From Lachnospiraceae bacterium (GTDB taxonomy: Bacteria; Bacillota; Clostridia; Lachnospirales; Lachnospiraceae), in assembly GCA_017436865.1 (NCBI GenBank), contig JAFSCH010000017.1, positions 33,453-97,452 of the forward strand: a stretch of 64,000 bases of DNA, in the 5' to 3' direction. Position numbers and translations under genes: made by a program. The notes under the pieces are model-generated. The model was not told the DNA's origin. It saw only the letters and a list, made by a program, of their open reading frames with translations, and did no database searches. The stretch's first letter is position 1. The number at the start of each line of letters is the position of its first letter. Positions 17,509 to 26,942 of this stretch are shown here, piece after piece.

Positions 17509-19263
17509 ATGAACATGAAAAACAAGAAGTGTCTATTACTATATATTATTTTTATCATAGCAGCATCGATTCCACTTATGAATGATTTTCTCATTCGGGG
17601 ACATGATATCTATTTTCATCTGATGCGTATCGAAGGACTTGCCCAAGGGATACAAAACGGGCAATTTCCAGTAAAGATTCAGCCGGTATGGTATGATGAC
17701 TATGGCTACGCGGTGTCTGTGTTTTATGGTGATTTATTTGTATATTTGGCAGCGTTTTTGAGATTGCTTGGTTTTTCCTTACAGAATGCGTATAAAGGCT
17801 ATCTTGTGTTTTGTAACATGGCGACGTTAATGATAGCAGGCTATAGCTTTGGGAAAATATTTCGAAATCCATATATAGGAGCATTTGGTGGTTTCTTGTA
17901 TAGTATGTCTGCCTACCGCTTAGTGAATCTCTATACAAGAGGAGCTGTAGGCGAATATACCGGAATGATGTTTCTGCCTTTACTCATATATGCATGTGTA
18001 TTGCTTCTGGATGAAGAGAAGAAAAAAGAGAATCTGAAAAAAGGATCTGTTATTCTTGGAGTTAGCATGGCATGCATTTTGCAGAGTCATATTTTGACAG
18101 CAGAGATTGTATGTATGGTACTTGCAGGTGTTGTGATTCTGTATGCGAAGCGAGTATTTTGTAAGGAAGTATTGTTGGCAGGGATTAAGGCAGTTGCTAT
18201 TGCACTGGTACTGAGTGCATGGTTCTTGGTTCCTTTTCTTGATTATATGCTCTGTGGAGAGTTTAATATAAATAGCATTCGCAACAATGACCTTTTGATT
18301 CAACGTCAAGGAGTCTTTCTAACACAAGTATTTGCCATGTTTGATAATGCAATTGGCCAAAGTCTTGATTTGAGTGCAGGAACACAGGGAGATTTTGCAC
18401 AGGGAGTAGGACTCGGACTTATGCTGGCAATTCCTGCGTTACTCGTATTGTTCTTCATGGGATATCAGAAAAAGGAAGAAAAGAAAAACCAGAGATTAGC
18501 TGTGACAGCGGCATTTGTTTCCCTTGTTATGGTAGGTATGAGTACGATTTATTTTCCATGGGATACGTTGTGTAGAATGGCAAAAATTTTTCAATATATT
18601 ATTGTGAAGATACAGTTCCCTTGGCGATTTACCGGTGTTGCGACAGCGGTATTGGCATTGCTTTGGTGCGCCGTGGTGTTTTATATCTGGAAGCAATATG
18701 GTCAGAAAAAAGCAATCGTATTGGTAGCAGGCGTTGTTTTGGTGATGTCTTTGTCAGCAGGACATTTTATGGTGGATTTGCTGAATCGAGGACAGAGGAT
18801 ACAGATACATTCTGTTACAGATATGGACAGCTTTGTAGCATCCGGAGAGGAATATCTTCTAGTAAATACTGTGTTGGATGATTTAAAGCAGGAGAATTTG
18901 CTTCATGCTAAGGATATAGAAGTTTCCGACTACATAAAGGCGGGAACAACGATAACATTCCATGCTAAGAATGCAGCAGAGCGTGCTGGAAGAATGGAGT
19001 TGCCACTTTTGTATTATGAAGGTTATCGTGCGATAGCAACAAGAGAAGATGGAACGAATATTCCACTAGAAATATCAGCAGGACAGAACAATGTGGTAAG
19101 CATAGAACTGGAAGCAGGTATGGATTGTGACGTTAGAATAGAATTTTGTGAACCATGGTATTGGAGAATGGCGGAGATGTTTTCTGCCATATCGTTAGTG
19201 ATAGTAATTTGGTATGGTTATAGTCAGGGAGGAACGACGTGGAAGCGAAAGCAAAAAGAATAG
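17509..19263 (+). CDS. Polytopic membrane protein, PTPS-related/YfhO-like family
   Basis: 584 residues (ATG 17509; ATG 17515 is equally possible and better spaced from AAGAGAAG). About eleven membrane segments are followed by a beta-rich C-terminal stretch (about 430-560) and a final membrane segment. The loop after the first segment, IRGHDIYFHLMRIEGL, with its His/Asp, and VSVFYGDLFVYLAAFLRLLG match the conserved membrane family annotated as '6-pyruvoyl-tetrahydropterin synthase-related', a name that reflects domain naming and not activity. The layout resembles GT-C/YfhO proteins, so a role in extracytoplasmic glycosylation is plausible. It overlaps the next gene by 25 bases. Confidence 0.65.
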   Translation: MNMKNKKCLLLYIIFIIAASIPLMNDFLIRGHDIYFHLMRIEGLAQGIQNGQFPVKIQPVWYDDYGYAVSVFYGDLFVYLAAFLRLLGFSLQNAYKGYLVFCNMATLMIAGYSFGKIFRNPYIGAFGGFLYSMSAYRLVNLYTRGAVGEYTGMMFLPLLIYACVLLLDEEKKKENLKKGSVILGVSMACILQSHILTAEIVCMVLAGVVILYAKRVFCKEVLLAGIKAVAIALVLSAWFLVPFLDYMLCGEFNINSIRNNDLLIQRQGVFLTQVFAMFDNAIGQSLDLSAGTQGDFAQGVGLGLMLAIPALLVLFFMGYQKKEEKKNQRLAVTAAFVSLVMVGMSTIYFPWDTLCRMAKIFQYIIVKIQFPWRFTGVATAVLALLWCAVVFYIWKQYGQKKAIVLVAGVVLVMSLSAGHFMVDLLNRGQRIQIHSVTDMDSFVASGEEYLLVNTVLDDLKQENLLHAKDIEVSDYIKAGTTITFHAKNAAERAGRMELPLLYYEGYRAIATREDGTNIPLEISAGQNNVVSIELEAGMDCDVRIEFCEPWYWRMAEMFSAISLVIVIWYGYSQGGTTWKRKQKE

Positions 19264-20405
19264 GCGAGATTTGCTTTTGGATTGCATTATTCATAGAGCT
19301 TATTATCGTGATTGTTGATAAAAGTGCATATTTGAACCCGTATGAAAGTCAGTTATTTCGTATCACCTTTTTGTTATTCGGAATCAAGCTGATAACGACA
19401 AAATATACCATGAAGGAATGGATTTGTATCGCTATTGTTGGAGTGATTGCGGCATGTTCTTACTTTATCAACGAGAAGGATGAGGCAGTACGTTCTGTTG
19501 TATTCATTGCTTCCTGCAAAGGGATATCATTAAATAAAAATATCAAGGTTATCTTCTATGTTACTATGATAGGCTGTATGGCATTAATTTTGCTGTCGGT
19601 GACAGGTATTTTTGGTGCAATGTCAGTAACAGCGGACTATGGAAGAGAAGCGATAGAGACAAGATATACACTTGGAATGGGACATCCGAATGCATTGCAT
19701 TGTATGATTTGGATGGTGATTACCTTGGCGATGTATGCCTATGATAGCTCCATGAAGTGGTACCACTATTTGTTGTGTATGATCATTAACATAGCTACCT
19801 ATCTGTTAACCAATTCGAATACAGGTATGATGCTTGCTACAGTGATGATTTTGGGAGTTGTTGTATTGCATTATATTCCGCTGTTGCAGAAGGCATCATG
19901 GGTGTATGTTGCGGGCGCAATGGTTGTTATTGCATGCATAGGATTTTCGGTATATGGAGCTTATGCAGGGAATGGCTGGAATGACAGTAATACCTTCATG
20001 TATAAGCTGGATAAAGTGTTAAATGGACGTTATGAGTATTGCTACAAGGTAGAGGCAGCGAGACTTTCCAATTGGAAGATTTTCGCAGCGCCAGAGAACA
20101 CAGAGTATTTTGACGCAGGATTTGTAAGGGCATTTTATTGGTATGGTATTATTCCCGGAATCTTATATGGATTGATGCATATATATCTAATCTGGCAAAG
20201 CTTCAAGCATAAGGATTATGTGTTGTTGGTTATGGTTGTTGCATTTGCTGTTTATCATTTGATGGAGGCACATTTTGTGTCGGTATATTTACTTAGAAAT
20301 TATTTACTAGTATGCATGGGATATTATTGGTATCAGCCATTTATGGAATATCAGGAATCAGCAGGGTACTTTTGGCAGATAAAGAAACTCTTAGGAAAGG
20401 CATAG
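19239..20405 (+). CDS. O-antigen/EPS polymerase-like membrane protein (Wzy candidate)
   Basis: 388 residues with about ten membrane segments. The GTG start at 19239 lies within the previous gene, preceded by GGGAGG at good spacing, which settles the start. TLGMGHPNALHCMIWM and LTNSNTGMM resemble the HPN and loop motifs of Wzy-type polymerases in Gram-positive EPS clusters. It would join lipid-linked repeat units on the outer face. Wzy proteins diverge strongly, so the call rests on topology, these two motifs and context. Only clear polymerase candidate in the window. Confidence 0.68.
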   Translation: MEAKAKRIGEICFWIALFIELIIVIVDKSAYLNPYESQLFRITFLLFGIKLITTKYTMKEWICIAIVGVIAACSYFINEKDEAVRSVVFIASCKGISLNKNIKVIFYVTMIGCMALILLSVTGIFGAMSVTADYGREAIETRYTLGMGHPNALHCMIWMVITLAMYAYDSSMKWYHYLLCMIINIATYLLTNSNTGMMLATVMILGVVVLHYIPLLQKASWVYVAGAMVVIACIGFSVYGAYAGNGWNDSNTFMYKLDKVLNGRYEYCYKVEAARLSNWKIFAAPENTEYFDAGFVRAFYWYGIIPGILYGLMHIYLIWQSFKHKDYVLLVMVVAFAVYHLMEAHFVSVYLLRNYLLVCMGYYWYQPFMEYQESAGYFWQIKKLLGKA

Positions 20406-20408
20406 AGC

Positions 20409-21227
20409 ATGAAGTTAGTAAGTGTTGTAGTTTTATCCTATCGTTCGGCAGAAACGATGATAGAAACCTTGGACAGTATTAAGAGTCAAACATATCCGAA
20501 TATTGAACTCATTATTACGGACGATTGTTCACCGGATGAATCAGTGGAGGTAGCAAAACGTTGGATTGATGCAAATCAAGGATGTCTGACGGCAATAAAG
20601 CTTGTTACAGCAGAACAGAATACGGGTATTCCGGGGAATATTAACAGAGCCTTAGAGCAGGCAACAGGAGACTACCTAAAACTGATAGCAGCAGATGACT
20701 ATATGACAGAAGATGCCATTCAGGAATATGTTTCTTTTTGTGAGCAGAATCCTAAAGCGATTCCGATTGCAAAAGTGCATCTTTTTGCGGATGAGGAAGC
20801 AGATTTTAGCGACGTGCAGGGATATTGTGACCGATGCTATGCATTTGCCAAAAAGGATTATAAAGAACAGTATGAAATGTTATTAATGCAGAATCGCATT
20901 GTAGCACCATCTGGTTCGTTTTATCCGATGCAGCTTATCAGGGAATGTGGTGGATATGATGAACATTATCGCTGGTTCGAGGATTATCCAATGAACTTAA
21001 AGGTTATGCATAAGGGGTATCGTTGCGGATTGATTGATAAAGAGTTAGTATATTATAGAATGTCTGCAAAGTCGATTACCTCATCTCAGCAGCTACGATT
21101 GAAGAAAACAGAGATGACGCTGTTCTTCCGACAGAAGTTCTGGTATATGTGGGAAGCAGGTATGGGCTGGGAAGCAGTGAAGCAGATGAAGTATTGGATT
21201 AAAATAGCGAGGATGAAGGAAGCATAA
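20409..21227 (+). CDS. GT2 family glycosyltransferase
   Basis: 272 residues. LVSVVVLSYRSAETMIETLDSI, ITDDCSPDES and LIAADDYMTEDA give a complete GT-A signature, with AADD as the metal site. FEDYPMNLKVM holds the expected ED acceptor/catalytic-base motif. It begins three bases after the polymerase stop and is followed after three bases by the next gene, so expression is coupled. Soluble or peripheral. Donor unknown. Confidence 0.88.
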   Translation: MKLVSVVVLSYRSAETMIETLDSIKSQTYPNIELIITDDCSPDESVEVAKRWIDANQGCLTAIKLVTAEQNTGIPGNINRALEQATGDYLKLIAADDYMTEDAIQEYVSFCEQNPKAIPIAKVHLFADEEADFSDVQGYCDRCYAFAKKDYKEQYEMLLMQNRIVAPSGSFYPMQLIRECGGYDEHYRWFEDYPMNLKVMHKGYRCGLIDKELVYYRMSAKSITSSQQLRLKKTEMTLFFRQKFWYMWEAGMGWEAVKQMKYWIKIARMKEA

Positions 21228-21230
21228 TCT

Positions 21231-22397
21231 ATGAATATTGTAATTATTCCAGCGTTTTTTCAAACTAAGAACAGACCTACTCTTGGAAGTTTTTTCCTTG
21301 ATCAGGCAAAAGCATTAAAAAGAGCAGGACATCAGGTGAGTATTTTATATTGTGATACTTATTCAGTGAAATGCATACAAGAATGGGTGCGCTATGAAGA
21401 AGATAGTGTATCTCAGATAAAGGGCATACAAATATATCGTAGCAAGTGTTTTTGTCCGTTAAAACATGGTATAGAAGGACATAAAGAAGCGTTTGCTAAA
21501 GGTATCGAAAAGCTTTGGAGTAAATATATGAAGAAGGAAAGCGTGGATATTATCCACGCTCATTGTTGTGTCTGGGCTGGCTATGCAGCAAGGAAGCTTT
21601 CAGAGAAAACAAAGATTCCTTATGTAGTTACCGAGCATGCAACGCTTTTTCAGCTACATAAGAATGAAATCAGCGTGACGAATAATGCTGTTATTGCAGA
21701 GGTGTTTCAAAAGGCAGCAAAGGTTATCTGTGTTAGTAGAGCCTTTGCAAAGCTGTTGGATGATTATACATCAAATATCGAAGTGATTGGAAATGTTGTG
21801 GATTGTGAGCAGTTTCAAGTAAAGGAGACGAACAAAGAAGCGGTTCGGCTTTTAACCGTCTGTTATATGGAAGAAGAAGCTCAATTGTACAAAAAAGGAA
21901 TGGATATTCTGATTAAAGCATGGGCGAAAGTGTCTGCAAAGTATCCACAGGCAAAACTAATCATTGGTGGTGGTGGAAAATCATTAGAAAAAGTAGTAGA
22001 ATGGACGAGGGAATATCAGGTTACAGAAAAAGTAGAGTTTCTAGGGGCATTAACTAGACAACAGGTAGTAGAACAGATGCAGATGTGTGACTGCTTCGTG
22101 TTGCCAAGCCGATATGAAACGTTTGGAGTGGTATATATCGAAGCAATGGCTTGTGGAAAGCCTGTAATCGCGGTTGCAAACGGTGGTCCGGATGATTTTG
22201 TCCATGAATTCAACGGCATACTGATTCAGCCAGAGCAGGAAGAAGAACTGGTGCAGGCGTTAGATAAGATGATAACAGCTATTGAAAAAAAGGACGCTAC
22301 CTATCAGCCGGAGCGAATAGCAGCTTATGTGGAAGAGAAGTTTTCCTATAGAGCGATTGCAGAACAGTTGGAAAAAGTATATCAAAATATATTATAA
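21231..22397 (+). CDS. GT4 family glycosyltransferase
   Basis: 388 residues with a GT-B fold. The acceptor half starts with FFQTKNRPTLGSFFLDQA; the donor half has the EX7E motif (E296, E304) in ETFGVVYIEAMACGKPV, followed by the NGGPDDFV donor-phosphate loop. HAHCCVWAGYAA is a typical GT4 N-terminal block. Retaining mechanism expected; the nucleotide sugar cannot be read out. It lies within a run of five glycosyltransferase-type genes (19.2-24.3 kb including the polymerase). Confidence 0.9.
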   Translation: MNIVIIPAFFQTKNRPTLGSFFLDQAKALKRAGHQVSILYCDTYSVKCIQEWVRYEEDSVSQIKGIQIYRSKCFCPLKHGIEGHKEAFAKGIEKLWSKYMKKESVDIIHAHCCVWAGYAARKLSEKTKIPYVVTEHATLFQLHKNEISVTNNAVIAEVFQKAAKVICVSRAFAKLLDDYTSNIEVIGNVVDCEQFQVKETNKEAVRLLTVCYMEEEAQLYKKGMDILIKAWAKVSAKYPQAKLIIGGGGKSLEKVVEWTREYQVTEKVEFLGALTRQQVVEQMQMCDCFVLPSRYETFGVVYIEAMACGKPVIAVANGGPDDFVHEFNGILIQPEQEEELVQALDKMITAIEKKDATYQPERIAAYVEEKFSYRAIAEQLEKVYQNIL

Positions 22398-22409
22398 GGA
22401 AGAACGAAC

Positions 22410-23138
22410 ATGCAGGAAATCTTAGTATCCGTGTTAACACCGTGCTATAATAGTGCAAAAACAATAGAAAAAACATTAGAGTGCATCGAAAAGCAGACCT
22501 ATCAAAATATTGAGTATATCATTGTGGACGGTGGTTCGACCGATGATACACGAAACATCATAGAAAAGCATCGGAGTAGATTGCCGGAGCGATTTACTCT
22601 TATTTCAGAGAAGGATAATGGAATCTATGATGCCATGAATAAGGGAATCGGACTTGCGAGTGGTGAACTGATTGGCATTGTAAATAGTGATGATTGGTAT
22701 GAGGCGGATACGATAGAGCAGATTGTAAAGCATTATCAAGGAAATGCAAAGGAAGTTGTATACGGTATGCAACGTACCTTTCTAAATGGTAAGGAGAAAG
22801 CAACCTTCATCTATCATCATGATTTTTTACCGGAGCAGATGATTACGCATCCGACTTGTTTTGTGACAAAGGAAGCATATCAGGAGCTTGGTGTGTTTGA
22901 CTTGAAGTATCGGTCTGCGGCTGATTATGACCTCATGTTACGCTTTTATGAATCAAAAAAAGTAACATTTACACCTGTTTACCGAGTATTGTCTAATTTT
23001 CAGCTTGGCGGTATGTCGAGCAGTCAGGTGGGAGTTCGGGAGAATGCCACGATACGATATGAAAGAGGGTTCATGTCGAAGAAGAAATATCGTTTTGTCA
23101 TGATAAAGAGCAGAATTTATGAGTGGCTTCATGGTTAA
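22410..23138 (+). CDS. GT2 family glycosyltransferase (WcaA/colanic-type)
   Basis: 242 residues, short for GT2 but complete. SVLTPCYNSAKTIEKTLECI, VDGGSTDDT, SEKDNGIYDAMNKGI and VNSDDWY form the full GT-A core. The SEKDNGIYDAMNKG block is characteristic of the WcaA-like group, often the galactosyl- or glucosyltransferases of colanic-type clusters. HPTCFVTKEAY and AADYDLMLRF supply the acceptor side. Donor unknown. Confidence 0.9.
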   Translation: MQEILVSVLTPCYNSAKTIEKTLECIEKQTYQNIEYIIVDGGSTDDTRNIIEKHRSRLPERFTLISEKDNGIYDAMNKGIGLASGELIGIVNSDDWYEADTIEQIVKHYQGNAKEVVYGMQRTFLNGKEKATFIYHHDFLPEQMITHPTCFVTKEAYQELGVFDLKYRSAADYDLMLRFYESKKVTFTPVYRVLSNFQLGGMSSSQVGVRENATIRYERGFMSKKKYRFVMIKSRIYEWLHG

Positions 23139-23176
23139 TAAGAAATTGATAGTTGTTTAGTAGTATAAGGGATATT

Positions 23177-24301
23177 ATGGATAAGAAACTAAGAATAGCA
23201 GTAATTTCATTGAATACAGAAGAAAAGAATCTCAGTCAATATTATAATTCACAGGCGGAAGGGTTAGCGAAGGCATTTGCAAGAGCTGGTCATGATGCGA
23301 TTGTATATCATTTGATTCCTGATTTAGAGCAGGAAGTCGAGATTGTACAGAAAAGTGGGATTACCGCAGAATATCATAAATGTAAGCACATGGGAAAGCA
23401 TGCCTTTCCTGACTATAATAAGTTAGATAAGGAAAGAGATTGTTATATTACCGCATCGGATAATTATATTGCATTAAGAAGCTTTGCTAAGTGGTGTAAG
23501 AAGAATCAGATACTATGTTTACCATATATTGGTGTGGTACGAAGCAATAACGCTTCGCCTTGGAAGAAAAAACTAGTTGACATGTTGTGTAATAACGTAC
23601 CATATTATAAGAAGAATCCTACCATAGTAAAGACACCCGCTTTGGCAGAATATTTGAACAGCTACGGTGCAGGAGATAATGTACACGTTGTTCCTGTGGG
23701 ACTGGACACAGAGCTATTAAAACAGGATTATGCGGATTATCCAGTAGAAGAGTTAAAAAAGAACTGGGGATATACCAAGGATGATAAAGTGATTTTATTC
23801 GTCGGACGTATGACAGCAGAGAAACAGCCTGTTAAAATGATAGAGATTTTCCAAAAGCTTTACAACAAGGATACAAACTATCGATTGCTGATGGTAGGAC
23901 AGGGAGAATTACTTGAGGAAGTAGAGCAGGAGATTAATAAAAAAGAGCTTAACACTGTTGTGAAAATTCATAAGAAGGTTCCTAATGATAGAATGTGGGA
24001 ACTGTATCGCTTAGCAGAGTGTTATGTAAACCTGAATACGCATGAGATATTTGGAATGGCTATTTTGGAAGCGATGTATTATGAAAATGTGGTAGTTGCA
24101 TTAAGAGCACCGGGACCGGAGCTGATTATTGAAAATGAAAGCATGGGATATCTTTGTGAGGATGAAGAAAGTCTTATTCAGCGAGTGTTGACAGCTGACA
24201 AGAATGTCTTAGGAAAGTATGCTCATAAAAGCATTGAAGAATGCTTTTTGTGGAAAAAGTCAGCAGAGAAGATGGATGAGATTATACAGAAATATAGATA
24301 A
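23177..24301 (+). CDS. GT4 family glycosyltransferase
   Basis: 374 residues from ATG 23177 (AAGGG just upstream); the open frame extends to a TTG at 23153 that lacks a good ribosome site. The donor-binding half has [17 protein letters not shown] and the EX7E motif at E290/E298 within [12 protein letters not shown], then APGPELI in place of the common GG.PE. GT-B fold, retaining. Last transferase before the aminosugar genes, separated by only 21 bases. Confidence 0.87.
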   Translation: MDKKLRIAVISLNTEEKNLSQYYNSQAEGLAKAFARAGHDAIVYHLIPDLEQEVEIVQKSGITAEYHKCKHMGKHAFPDYNKLDKERDCYITASDNYIALRSFAKWCKKNQILCLPYIGVVRSNNASPWKKKLVDMLCNNVPYYKKNPTIVKTPALAEYLNSYGAGDNVHVVPVGLDTELLKQDYADYPVEELKKNWGYTKDDKVILFVGRMTAEKQPVKMIEIFQKLYNKDTNYRLLMVGQGELLEEVEQEINKKELNTVVKIHKKVPNDRMWELYRLAECYVNLNTHEIFGMAILEAMYYENVVVALRAPGPELIIENESMGYLCEDEESLIQRVLTADKNVLGKYAHKSIEECFLWKKSAEKMDEIIQKYR

Positions 24302-24322
24302 ACGCAGAAAGGTAAAAGGAAA

Positions 24323-25414
24323 ATGCAGATAAAATGTAATGTACTAGACAGACAATTTCAGATGTACCAACAGGAATATGAAGAAGCAGCTCTGCGTGTA
24401 CTTCGTTCAGGGTGGTATATTCTTGGAAATGAAGTAAAGCAGTTTGAAGAAGAATTTGCAGCATACACAGGAAGAAAATACTGTGTAGGACTCAATTCTG
24501 GTTTGGATGCACTCATTATGTCAGTGCGTGCACTTGGAATTGGAGAGGGCGATGAAGTCATTGTTCAGGCCAATACTTATATTGCAACCGTACTAGGCAT
24601 TACAGAAAATGGAGCTACACCAGTGTTCGTAGAACCAGATGAGTACTTTAACCTTGATGCAGAGAGAATAGAAGCAGCGATTACAGATAAGACAAAAGCG
24701 ATTATGGTAGTTCATCTATATGGACAAGCTAGCAATATGAATCGTATTGTAGAGATTGCAAACCAATACCATCTTCCCATTATTGAGGACTGTGCACAGT
24801 CTCATGGTGCATGCTTTGATGGAAAAATGACCGGAACATTTGGTGTTTCTGGTTGTTTTAGCTTCTATCCGACTAAGAATTTAGGTGCTTTTGGAGATGC
24901 AGGTGCTATTGTAACAGATGATAAAGAATTTGCAGACAGGATTCGTATGATGCGTAATTATGGCAGCAGGATTAAGTATGTAAATGAGATAGAAGGAATC
25001 AATTCCAGACTAGATGAGATGCAGGCAGCATTGTTGCGAGTGAAGTTAACTCATATGCAGGAATTGAACGATGAGAGAAAGGTATTAGGAGAACGCTACA
25101 CCAAGGGAATACACAATGATAAGCTTATTAAACCGGAAATTAGAGAACAAGCAGATAGTGTATTTCATCAATACGTTATTCGTTGCTCAGAAAGAGAGAA
25201 GCTTCAAAAATATTTAGAAGAACAAGGAATTCAGACACAGATTCATTATCCAATACCACCGCATCTAGCAGAGTGCTATCAGCAGATGGGGTATAAGGTG
25301 GGAGATTATCCAATTACGGAACAGTATGCAAATGAAGTATTGAGTTTGCCGCTTTATACAGGAATGACTTTGGAAGAGCAGGATTATGTGATTGAGAAGT
25401 TGAATGAGTTTTGA
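24323..25414 (+). CDS. DegT/DnrJ/EryC1/StrS sugar aminotransferase (FdtB/QdtB-like)
   Basis: 363 residues. A PLP-dependent fold type I enzyme of nucleotide-sugar metabolism: LNSGLDALIMSVRALGIG, EDCAQSHGA and FYPTKNLGAFGDAGA with the Schiff-base Lys185 are diagnostic. GINSRLDEMQAALLRVKL and QIHYPIPPH are further signature blocks; the latter is common in the 3-aminotransferase branch. A FdtA/QdtA-type 3,4-ketoisomerase lies at 26483-26899, which points to a dTDP-3-amino-3,6-dideoxyhexose (Fuc3N or Qui3N). RmlA and RmlB for the dTDP-4-keto precursor are not in the window and must be elsewhere. Confidence 0.9.
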   Translation: MQIKCNVLDRQFQMYQQEYEEAALRVLRSGWYILGNEVKQFEEEFAAYTGRKYCVGLNSGLDALIMSVRALGIGEGDEVIVQANTYIATVLGITENGATPVFVEPDEYFNLDAERIEAAITDKTKAIMVVHLYGQASNMNRIVEIANQYHLPIIEDCAQSHGACFDGKMTGTFGVSGCFSFYPTKNLGAFGDAGAIVTDDKEFADRIRMMRNYGSRIKYVNEIEGINSRLDEMQAALLRVKLTHMQELNDERKVLGERYTKGIHNDKLIKPEIREQADSVFHQYVIRCSEREKLQKYLEEQGIQTQIHYPIPPHLAECYQQMGYKVGDYPITEQYANEVLSLPLYTGMTLEEQDYVIEKLNEF

Positions 25415-25445
25415 TAATGAAGAAATAAAGGGTGGTATATAGCTA

Positions 25446-26486
25446 ATGACGGGGAAAACAAAAGAGAAAATATATTTAAAATGGCTTGATGCAGCAAAGG
25501 GAATAGCGATACTCGCAGTACTTGTTGATCATTTAGGTGGAATATTATATTCGAATACAATGATATCTGTGTGTTCTTATTTTTCAGTGACAGTTTTCGT
25601 GTTTTTAGCGGGCATAACTTCATATTATTCAAGTGAAAGACACAAAGAAGATGATAGTAAGAACGAGATAATAAGAAAAGTAAAAGGTATATTTATACCT
25701 TATATTATTGCTACAGGTGTATATCAAGTAGTGATAAATAGGAGGTTTGATTTATTTGATTGTTTGTCTCATATAATCAAATTTAACAGTACGCCACCGT
25801 TTTATTTTGTTGTATTTTACATTCAGTTGATGATAATTAGTCCGTATATATATAGATTAATAAATCATTGGAAAACGAAAATTGCCCATGGAATAATACT
25901 CGTTTTGACCATTATAATCTCGATAATATGTATAAGATATACATTTATTCTAGATGTATGGGGAGGCGGAAAATATTTATTTGGAGGAAGTTATTTATTT
26001 GTATTTTTACTTGGTGAGATGTCAGCTCATTATGGACTTCCTTTACAGAAGAAAAGAAATGTTGTAAAAACTATAATGGCAGTCGGTGCAGTAATTATAT
26101 GTATGATATGGCTGGGACTGTATCGATTTAAACTGGATAATATTATAAAAGAACCATTTGGTGAAGGAGTGAATCCCCCTGGTGTGACATTGATGCTTTA
26201 CGGCGGATGTATAGTTATAGCATTACAGTATATTTTCTCGTATATTGAAATTAGTAAGAGTATAGTATTGAGAGTCATTTATGATAATTTGTCTTTTATA
26301 GGGAATTATTCATTATATATATTCTTGTATCATAAGGTAGTATTGGACTATTTTCTGATTCGTATTAATATTTCGAATGTGTGGATGAAAAGAGTTATAT
26401 ATATAGTTGCTATGATAGGAATTCCAATTTTAATAAAGAAAGTTGTAGATAAAATATACATGCAAATGAAAGAGGTAAAGATATGA
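25446..26486 (+). CDS. Acyltransferase family 3 (OafA-like) membrane O-acyltransferase
   Basis: 346 residues with about ten membrane segments. LKWLDAAKGIAILAVLVDHL at the N terminus and FFxVxVFVFLAG-type text (FSVTVFVFLAGIT) are the hallmark of PF01757; the Asp/His pair around residue 28 fits the conserved catalytic histidine block. These proteins O-acetylate sugars. It is inserted between the aminotransferase and ketoisomerase genes and overlaps the latter by four bases (ATGA). It is A/T-richer than the GT run upstream. A broken relative lies at 54726-55624. Confidence 0.85.
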   Translation: MTGKTKEKIYLKWLDAAKGIAILAVLVDHLGGILYSNTMISVCSYFSVTVFVFLAGITSYYSSERHKEDDSKNEIIRKVKGIFIPYIIATGVYQVVINRRFDLFDCLSHIIKFNSTPPFYFVVFYIQLMIISPYIYRLINHWKTKIAHGIILVLTIIISIICIRYTFILDVWGGGKYLFGGSYLFVFLLGEMSAHYGLPLQKKRNVVKTIMAVGAVIICMIWLGLYRFKLDNIIKEPFGEGVNPPGVTLMLYGGCIVIALQYIFSYIEISKSIVLRVIYDNLSFIGNYSLYIFLYHKVVLDYFLIRINISNVWMKRVIYIVAMIGIPILIKKVVDKIYMQMKEVKI

Positions 26487-26899
26487 TAAATAAGTGTAAA
26501 TTATTGTCCTTTGATGAAAAAGGGGATGTGCGTGGTCATTTGGTTATTATTGAGGGGAAAAAGGATATTCCATTTGATATAAAGCGAGTATTTTATATCT
26601 ATGGTTCTGATAAAGATGTAATACGTGGCAGACATGCCAATTTTAATTCAGAATTTGTCTTGATTAATGTAGCCGGAACATCTAAGGTAAAAGTAGATGA
26701 TGGAACAAATCAGAAAGTATTCAACTTGGACAGACCACATATCGGAATCTATCTGCCTAAGCTTGTATGGAAGGATATGTATGACTTTTCGGAGGATTCT
26801 GTATTGTTAGTGCTTGCAAGTGAGCACTATGATGCGAATGAATATATTAGAGATTATGATGAGTATCTTGAAGTAATAAAAGAATATAAAAAGAATTAG
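26483..26899 (+). CDS. fdtA: Sugar 3,4-ketoisomerase, FdtA/QdtA (cupin) family
   Basis: 138 residues, the normal length. A cupin fold enzyme that would convert dTDP-4-keto-6-deoxyglucose to the 3-keto sugar for the aminotransferase at 24323-25414. GDVRGHLVIIE, KRVFYIYG and RGRHANFNSEFVLINV match the family; the conserved Arg and first His of the active site (R48, H51) are present, but the second position of the usual His-x-His is Asn53. The product epimer (Fuc3N or Qui3N) depends on details not readable here. It overlaps the acyltransferase by four bases. Other WxcM-like cupin isomerases are the main alternative. Confidence 0.85.
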   Translation: MINKCKLLSFDEKGDVRGHLVIIEGKKDIPFDIKRVFYIYGSDKDVIRGRHANFNSEFVLINVAGTSKVKVDDGTNQKVFNLDRPHIGIYLPKLVWKDMYDFSEDSVLLVLASEHYDANEYIRDYDEYLEVIKEYKKN

Positions 26900-26942
26900 A
26901 AGATGTTTGGACATTGAGAATAGTATGGAAGGTGGATGCTTT

